Shown in pieces: positions 56,997 through 64,000 of a stretch of DNA of 64,000 bases. The notes beneath the pieces are model-generated. The model made no database searches. It saw only the letters and a list, made by a program, of their open reading frames with translations, and had not been told where the DNA came from. Position 1 is the stretch's first letter. Each line of letters begins with the position of its first letter. Both the position numbers and the translations under genes were made by a program. Location of the stretch: contig CM057148.1 of the NCBI GenBank assembly GCA_029964075.1, positions 24,049,916-24,113,915 on the forward strand. The letters are read 5' to 3'. This DNA comes from Patiria pectinifera. Taxonomy: Eukaryota; Echinodermata; Asteroidea; Valvatida; Asterinidae.

Positions 56997-59900
56997 GTAA
57001 GTTATATCCAGAAAAAAAAAACAACGAAAGAAGGAGAATGTTCGTTATCGCCAGTTGTATTATATTCTGAACATCAACTCCTGGCTTAAGGAGTAAAGAT
57101 GAAGTGTGTCCAGGATTGAGGCATTGGTTGTGACTCTAATGATTAGACCAAAGTTCCAATCGATTGATTTTTGTTTGTTTTCTTTTCAGAGAGTTACAAC
57201 ATGACCTACTACAATACACTGAGTGCGACTCGTGAGACTGGTAGTCACTTCACATCATGCGATGCTTATGACTCGCCAGTTCCGATCTCTAGGAGCGAGA
57301 TTGGCACAGGTGTCTCCAAAATGGTTCCCTCTCCCGACGTGGTTGAGCAAAATTGCTCGATTTACACCGGAGAGGGTGCCTACATCGACCTGGGCGATTT
57401 TGCCGGGACTTGCGTCTCTGATCCTGACGTGTGTGCCTCAGATAGCGTGACCTGGTCACTGTGGCTCAAAATCAACTCTTCGGCAGGTTTTACCCGTGAT
57501 AGTTATTTTGTTTCAGCGGGAGCTAGATCAAGAGGAGCACGGGGCGTCGCCTTCCTGTACAGGAACTCGCTCAACGCTTTCGTCTTCGCAGCTCGGAGTA
57601 AATCGTGGTCATACTTTCAGAGGTACGAGACGCTGGGCAAGATCCCGATGGATAAATGGTTCCACATGGCCGCTACCATGGTTCTTTCACCAACAAATGC
57701 CCAACTTGTCCTGTACCTGGACGGCAAGGAGCTTAGCAGTTACGATCTAAATGAAAGAGAAGACTGGCCTAGAGATGGATGTACCAGGCTGGTTTTAGGG
57801 AGCATGAATCCCTGCGTTGGAATGCCACCGCCCTCATCTCTGAATTTCGGAGGTTCGGCAGCCTACAGCAATCTGATGGTATTTGATCATCTCCTTACCG
57901 AGGAACAGATAGCCAACCTCTACGCCTGCGGGTCACTTGGTGAGTTTGGCTTTCAATATACCGGCACCTAAAACTGAAGATCATCACTGTCCGTAATATT
58001 TATAAAGTGAATAATTCTTAGATAGTACACGTAAACTCCTGACTCAACCTCTGTTTCCCAGAGCCCTTGCGAAATATTTGCCCACATTCATATTGCGTTT
58101 TCTTTGGAATATCTTGTGTCATGGTCCTTCCTAGTCTATGTAATAGACCATGGTGAAAGCCATGGTCTATTATGCGTGAGCAGATTCGCTGATTAATAAG
58201 GCAAGACCCCGCCTCTTGACCTCCTAGATTTTGGCCAATCGGCGGGCGCTTTCTATATCAGGTCTTCTGTCATTCACCCGTTGCGCGTCATAGACAATGG
58301 ATAAAAAAACGCGCTCTGTATCATGTTACGCGATAATGCGCCCGGCTGTTGTATTACAAAACACTGCCTTCGAAATGACCAATCAACCATTTAGTCTTGA
58401 TTTGGGAATGAAAAGTCGACTCCGATTGGCTGGCGCGCGGTTTGCCTATATCTGCATGTCAAGACATATCAGACGTTATACAGGAAATTTGGCTCTGCGG
58501 ATAACGGGTGCTACGAAAGGATGACAAACTGCAACTCAAAGACGCCTTGGACATTTACCGAGCACATGAAGGCAGTGTCATGCATATGGCACAGCTTAGT
58601 CATATTGGAAAGGCCCAAGTGGACGTCGTCAAGACGCAGAGACAATGCAAAAACTGTGGTGGAAGACACCCATATCGACCTCGCGATAAGTGCCCTGCAT
58701 ATGGCACAAGATGCATTGGTTGCGGTAAAGAGGGACACTGGCAACACATGTGTCTCAGTACAGCAGGCACTAAGACTAAACCTCGAAGCACTCGCAAATC
58801 ACGTTGGCGTACCAGGGGATCATACTCTCCTAAATGCGGTCGTCTGTCTTCATCGCGTTACAAACCTCGTAAATCCAACGAGGTAAACGTGGTTGAGTAT
58901 GAAGTATGAAGTGTTTGAGAACATCGCTTTCCACACCATTACAGCTCAGCACAATCACGATGACGTTGGGCGTTCATCTGATACTCGCGATGACCTTTTC
59001 GCAATACTTCGCATCAAACTTAAACATCGTCCTCGATCACACACGCTTAATGTCAAGGTCGACACAGGTGCACAGGGGAACATACTCCCCCTTCGCTAAT
59101 TTCGACACATGTTTCCGCGATCACTGGACGCAGATGGGTATCCTCAGCCGGGCTCCACTACATCGCAAAGTACGCTTCTCACAGCCTACAATGGGGTCCG
59201 AATTCAACAATACGGATGCGTCAAGATGCCATGCAGCTACGGTGAGACAGACTGGCTTGCCGCAGTACGGGTCTGGCAATCCTCGAACTTCAGACCTAAC
59301 GAGCTCTCCACCTCATCACTCTCAACTGTTCGATACGCGAAACACCGCGACGCAGTGACAGTTCCGTGGGTGTTCGTCGCACATCGCAGACACGACGCGA
59401 GCCCATCCGGCCAATACCAACGAAGGATGACCTCCAAACCATGTATCCTGATCGCTTCACTGGGATTGGTAAATTCCCCGGTGAATACCATATCACGCTA
59501 CGAGAGGATGCATGTCCGGCCGTACATCCTCCAGGAAAGTACCCAATCCAGATCAAGGAGGAGCTTAAGACTGAACTGGACAGATTGAAAGACCTGAATG
59601 TCATTACCAAGGTCACGAAGCCCACAGACTGGGTTTCGTCACTGGCATTCAGCAGAAAGCCCATTTGCAGTCGTTGCGTGTGCCTAGACCCACAGGCACT
59701 GAACAAAGCCTCCAAGCGGACATATAACACAACACGTCAACACTGGAAGAAATCACGCATCAGTTCAGTAGCGCTAAAGTGTTCAGCAAGCTGGATGCAC
59801 GACGTGGGTACTGGAGCATCGTGCTGGATGAGGAGTCCAGTGTCTTGACAACCTTCAATTCGCCATTCGGACGGTATCGTTTCCGTCTTCTACCCTTCGG

Positions 59901-61612
59901 GCTGAAAGTCTCCCAGAATATCCTCCAGGAGAAAATGGGCATGAACCTGGAGCAACGCCCTGGAACTTTCGGGATTGTAGATGATATTGCAGTCTTCGGT
60001 ACAACAGTCGAAGAACATGACAAACACTTGCACAACCTCATGCAAGTCGCTCGCAAGTACGGCCTGATCTTCAATCTCAGCACGTGTGAGGTAAGACCCC
60101 TTGCATTAAGTTCTTCGGATGCCTCTACGATGCCTCTGGTGTGCACCCCAACCCGGAGAAGGTGCAAGACATACATGCACTTCCTGCACCGCAGAATGTC
60201 AACGAACTTCAGCAGTTTCTGGGTCTGATGCAATACCTCGCGCCGGTTCTCCCCAGACTCGCTGATCATACAGACACACTCCGCGCACTGCTACGCAACG
60301 AAAGTGAGTGGCAGAGGACAGAATCGAACCAGAAAGCAGCCGAAAATGTCAAGTCGCTAATCGGTACAGAATGTACGCTCACCCACTTCGACCCTCGACA
60401 ACCCACAGTGCTACAGGTTGACGCGTCTCTGAAAGGACTCGGAGCAGCACTCCTGCAGTTCCTAAAAAGAGTAAAAAAAAAAAAAGTTGTTGATGATAAA
60501 CAACAAAGTAGAAAAGTGTCCCACTTGGCTCAGCAAATTAGGTGACAATTAGGCGATTAGTTCATTCCTTAGACATAGAGGAGAATTCATTGTTTTTCCA
60601 ATTTCGCTACAAAATCTAGTTTTATCCCTCACTTTCATTCATAGATTTTGTTCTCAAAAGGGGATGTAATGGGACCATGCATATTCATGTAACATATGAC
60701 CTATACCTCCCATGGTTACTTGATTGTACTGTACATGAGGCGTGGAACATGACCTACATAACTTCACCTAATACATCGCCTAGTCTTGTCATTATTCTAT
60801 CTGTATTATTCTTTCACATACGTCACTACAGACTGGGGCCTAAAAATCCGCAGCCTCTACATCGACAGCACCTACGGAAACAGCGGAAGTCTTCGCTATG
60901 TTTGCACGGCAAGCGCCTCTACTGGACCCACTATTTACTGGAGTGTGTACCACCAAGAGCGAGCGCAGTGGCAGGACCTGGGCCGAAACTCCACCGAGGA
61001 AGGCTGTGAGATTACCCCGACCAGTTTCTCACCGTGCGTGGTGCAGTCTGCCCTGGTCATCGATCAGGGACACGGACCCATCGCTGAGGGCGACATCATC
61101 ACCTGCACGGCAAACTCTGGCTCAAGGAATGCTTCTGTATCTATCTGCAAAGGTATATCCGGAAAAAAATAAACAAATAAATCACAACACGACCAAACTA
61201 ATGAGAATCAAAAGGGGGTACCTTACATGGGAAATACAATCTGGTGTGGATCAAATAATGAGTAAAAAAAATGTCAAAGTGTAAAAATGACTTCGAATTG
61301 TGACATATGCCTAACACTTCTATTTTTTGCTGTATTTTTTTTTAGGAAAGGATGCAACAATTGGTTTGTACAGTAGCCATGAACACGCAGGTAAATTTCC
61401 CTTTTTAAAAGCTGTTTAGCCCGAAACGGAAAAATTATTGATAACTTTTAATTCTGAACTTCTTGCAAATAAGTTTCTATTTTCATTCTTATTAAGGATT
61501 GTTCGTTGCCAACACTGGACAAGAATACCACCGAAGTTTTGACAGAAGTGGAGAGGAATGGGAGAACGGCAGACATCCGTTCATTTGCACGAAAACTCGT
61601 CGCGACGTGTAA
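56654..61612 (+). CDS. Gene B', right-arm copy of gene B
   Basis: Five exons: 56,654-56,996, 57,190-57,939, 60,832-61,152, 61,346-61,390 and 61,497-61,612. They match gene B in every exon length and phase, giving 524 residues without disruption. It carries the same gypsy fragment in intron 2. Differences from gene B are a handful of substitutions per exon. They include SVSICKG for SVSIRKG at the end of the Ig exon, which adds a Cys, and a TAA in place of the TAG stop. Probably the other allele of gene B. Confidence 0.85.
57190..57939 (+). CDS. Gene B' exon 2: LamG-like domain
   Basis: 750 bases. Compared with gene B: IYTGEG for IYAGKG, SKSWS for SESWS, and ELSSYDLNEREDWP for ELGSYNLNEGEDSP. 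The last cluster lies in the loop after the LYLDGKE strand. Confidence 0.88.
58500..60545 (+). mobile_element. Ty3/gypsy fragment in gene B' intron 2
   Basis: Counterpart of 21,823-19,813, with clearer Gag. Two nucleocapsid zinc knuckles are seen: CKNCGGRHPYRPRDKC, then CIGCGKEGHWQHMC (58,646-58,750). Protease DTGAQGN follows (near 59,060), then RT (59,366-60,230) with the VDDIAVFG block, and the start of RNase H (to about 60,465), ended by an A-run at 60,472-60,484. No integrase or LTR. Frameshifts near 59,700 and 60,095. Confidence 0.85.
60832..61152 (+). CDS. Gene B' exon 3: Ig-like domain
   Basis: 321 bases, acceptor CACTACAG, donor GTATAT. Ig core intact. Almost identical to the Ig exons of genes A and B. 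Confidence 0.85.
61346..61612 (+). CDS. Gene B' exons 4 and 5
   Basis: Exon 4 is 61,346-61,390 ([15 protein letters not shown]). Exon 5 is 61,497-61,612 (EEWENGRHPFICTK, ending TRRDV then TAA). Confidence 0.8.
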
Positions 61613-61699
61613 ACGTATGTGGGGTACTTTTCTTTATACTTCACATTTGCACTTCCGTTAAGTGTCGTATACACGATCATATAAAAGGCTAATTTTCGC

Positions 61700-64000
61700 A
61701 GGTTCGTGCCTTAATGTAAAGCCCTGTTCATTCTCGGAGCGAAAACGAACGTTAATTAGTGACGTCATGGGAATGTAGCATTCGCGCTGCAAATTTGCAA
61801 AAGTTGGACACATTTCAACTAAGGCAAATTTCGCAGCGAACGTTTCATGACGTCCAATTCTCTTCGCATTCGCATGAAGTATGAACCGGGCTTAAGACAT
61901 AACAATGACTTAATACCTTGTACCCATTACCCGCCAAGCTGTCAGATTTCCTAGCGCTCTCAGTGGCCAATTTCTGTGTGACGTCTCTCGGGGGGAGTCA
62001 AAATAGTGCTGCATGATTGGTTGGCAAGCAAGGTTGTGACTCTCTTCACAGGGTGAAGTCAATGCTTCACATTGTGAAGAGTCATCCACAATTCGTTGCA
62101 TCATTACCAATCCTTTGAGATACAACAAAATAATGCAAAGTTAGAACAATGCGTACTTTGATGAAGTTATATGAAATTTGAGACATTTTAATGGTGATTG
62201 TGGTTTAAACCTCCTGCTTATTACACGAACATGTGAGTTTGGAAAATTGCTGATAATTGTATGTATTAATTCATCTTGAACTTAATCAATCTTAAACATT
62301 CCCGTTGTAGAATTACTCAGTTGTCGCCTTTCTTAAACATTTACAAAGATTTATTGCACTTCAAAAGTAATCAATGTTTTGCCTTTAAACAGGTTGTATC
62401 AATTAAATTATACGATCTGTAATTGGCGTTAATTCTTCAGTTATCTAGCGGTGATTCACATGTTCACATTTATATTGAATAAGGACTCAGTTTTTATATT
62501 TGTCAATAATTAAATGCACTCCAAAAACGCTTGTTGTCCGTAAACAGGGTAAATCGATTAAATTATAAGCTTTATAATTCTCGGAAATTTTTAATTCTAG
62601 TCAATTTTAGAATATAGAATATTTCATTTTCTTGTTTCATATGTAAAATTATTTTGATGTTTACGAAATTGTTAAAGTATAAGTTGTTGTGCAACTTCAA
62701 GAGGTTAGTTATTATTCACCCTTGGCCTTGCTGCTTCATATTTTGACTACGACCATTATTGCAATAGTTATATGTTGTTTAATCGTTGTGATAGTTTTAC
62801 AATAGTTTAACATAGTCATAATATATTTACAATCGTTATAAAAAAGGTTTCTTGGTCGTCAGTGTAACAGATTTAGCAGCCAAATTGATGACGAATCACC
62901 CGTTTTCGCACGAATTCGGATGCACGTTTAGATCAGCATTCAATTAACTTAGAAGATCGACTTAAATTTGAAAGCATGCGAATTGCGATTGCACTTTTCA
63001 GCCTAATTTCAAAAATTTGGCATTCATATAAAAATGTCATATTGGGTCATTCAAATTCGCCGGAGCTTCATGTTGCGTCAATTTGGGAACTCAAATTCGC
63101 CAACAAGCAAGCATTTGTGAAACCTGAGCAAAAGAATTACAAACTGGCTCGTGTAATGAATTTGTTCGTCAGAATTTAATAAAGTGTCTTAGATACAATT
63201 TGAGAATACATAAAAAACAGTACTGTTTCCCACAATATTCAGACTCAAAGTTGCAGCCACAATATAACCATATGGATCACTTTTTTGTGCATACTAAAGC
63301 AGGTGCTACTGAAATAAAACATGTTTAAGATAAAGCTAGTGGATAAGTTAGAAAAAAGACCGCAATTTAAAACTTTAAATTTTCAAAATTTAAAAGCCAC
63401 TTTTCTTCAATTAATCTCTCGTTAGAGGTATTTTTCTAAGTGGTCTTAATATAGGAAAGGCCACACTAATATATAAGAATGGCGACAAACATAATATTGG
63501 TAATTATATACCTATTACAGTATTATCTACATTCTAAAAAGTTTTTGAAAAAAATAATATGTTGCCGTTTTATAACTTTTATAAAAAAATAACCTTTTGA
63601 CCGAATCGCTATTCGGTTTCCGAAACAAGCGATTGTCTATGGGCCTTACTCACGAGTCGGCCACCTTGAATTGAAAGTGAGATAAAATGGTCAATTTAGG
63701 AACTTGCATATTTATTCATAATAAATTCCAATCTGCTTCAATGAATAATATTATTTTTTTTTTTTTTTAAATTAAACGTTCAATAATGTTTAACGCCGTA
63801 TAAAAAAAAACAACCCAGTATAATAAGGCTGAATTGTGCCTGCATAAATAATCTGGTGCCATCCCATTCAACAGTTATCGATTACTAAAATGCATTCAGA
63901 GAACTCGACAAAAATGACCAACTCGTAAATTATTTATTTGATTGAGTACACCCGGCCTAGTGGTCTCGATCTCGCTCCATTGCCTATTTTACTTTTCTTT
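61700..64000. other. 3' flank of gene B', no gene seen
   Basis: Mirror of 16,310-18,640. AT-rich, with the dispersed repeat near 63,634-63,678 and the start of the MITE at the window end. No supported gene. Confidence 0.5.

Larger units (their letters stand above)
43493..64000. repeat. Right arm of the large inverted duplication
   Basis: Matches the reverse complement of 16,310-34,708. It is about 2 kb longer because of the 48,207-49,119 insertion, the 522-bp duplication and longer satellites. It runs off the end of the window inside the MITE that matches 15,755-16,356. Confidence 0.9.

Overview
The window is animal genomic DNA. It holds multi-exon genes with GT-AG introns, a seven-transmembrane receptor read from one long open frame, and many kinds of transposon: BEL/Pao, Ty3/gypsy, non-LTR, Penelope-like, hAT-like elements, MITEs and a tRNA-derived SINE. 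Secreted C-type lectin/LamG/Ig proteins and the high sequence polymorphism suit a marine invertebrate, probably a deuterostome such as an echinoderm, hemichordate or cephalochordate. I cannot fix the species. The sequence is two contigs (1-42,992 and 43,493-64,000) joined by exactly 500 N.

Layout. 1-9.5 kb: a head-to-tail duplication of a rhodopsin-like GPCR gene (minus strand). Copy 1 is intact. Copy 2 carries a one-base homopolymer frameshift. A third partial unit follows. 9.7-16.4 kb: a wrecked BEL/Pao retrotransposon between two copies of one inverted-repeat MITE. 16.3-34.7 kb (minus-strand genes) and 43.5-64.0 kb (plus-strand genes) are inverted copies of each other, a few percent diverged with indels. 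Each arm carries two tandem paralogues of one lectin-like gene family, here called A and B. The A units also carry LINE, Penelope, hAT and satellite DNA. The B units carry a gypsy fragment inside an intron. 34.7-43.0 kb: the rest of the left contig, with the first exon of gene A, several tandem repeats, a SINE and a local palindrome against the gap.

Most interesting: splice sites in all four lectin-like copies define one architecture. Exon 1 is a signal peptide plus the N-terminal half of a C-type lectin domain (CTLD). Exon 2 is a LamG-like jellyroll, exon 3 an Ig-like domain, exon 4 has 45 bases, and exon 5 ends in a W-x-N-G...PFIC motif that looks like the missing C-terminal half of the CTLD. 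Every intron is phase 1, so the LamG and Ig exons can be skipped singly or together without a frame change. Skipping both would rejoin a CTLD of near-normal length. This looks like a lectin domain with two other domains nested inside it, and possibly an alternative-splicing switch.

The large inverted duplication should be treated with caution. The second contig starts inside the LINE, the gap is a round-number placeholder, and arm differences look allelic. The simplest reading is the alternative haplotype scaffolded in inverted orientation, so four copies may be two genes with two alleles each.
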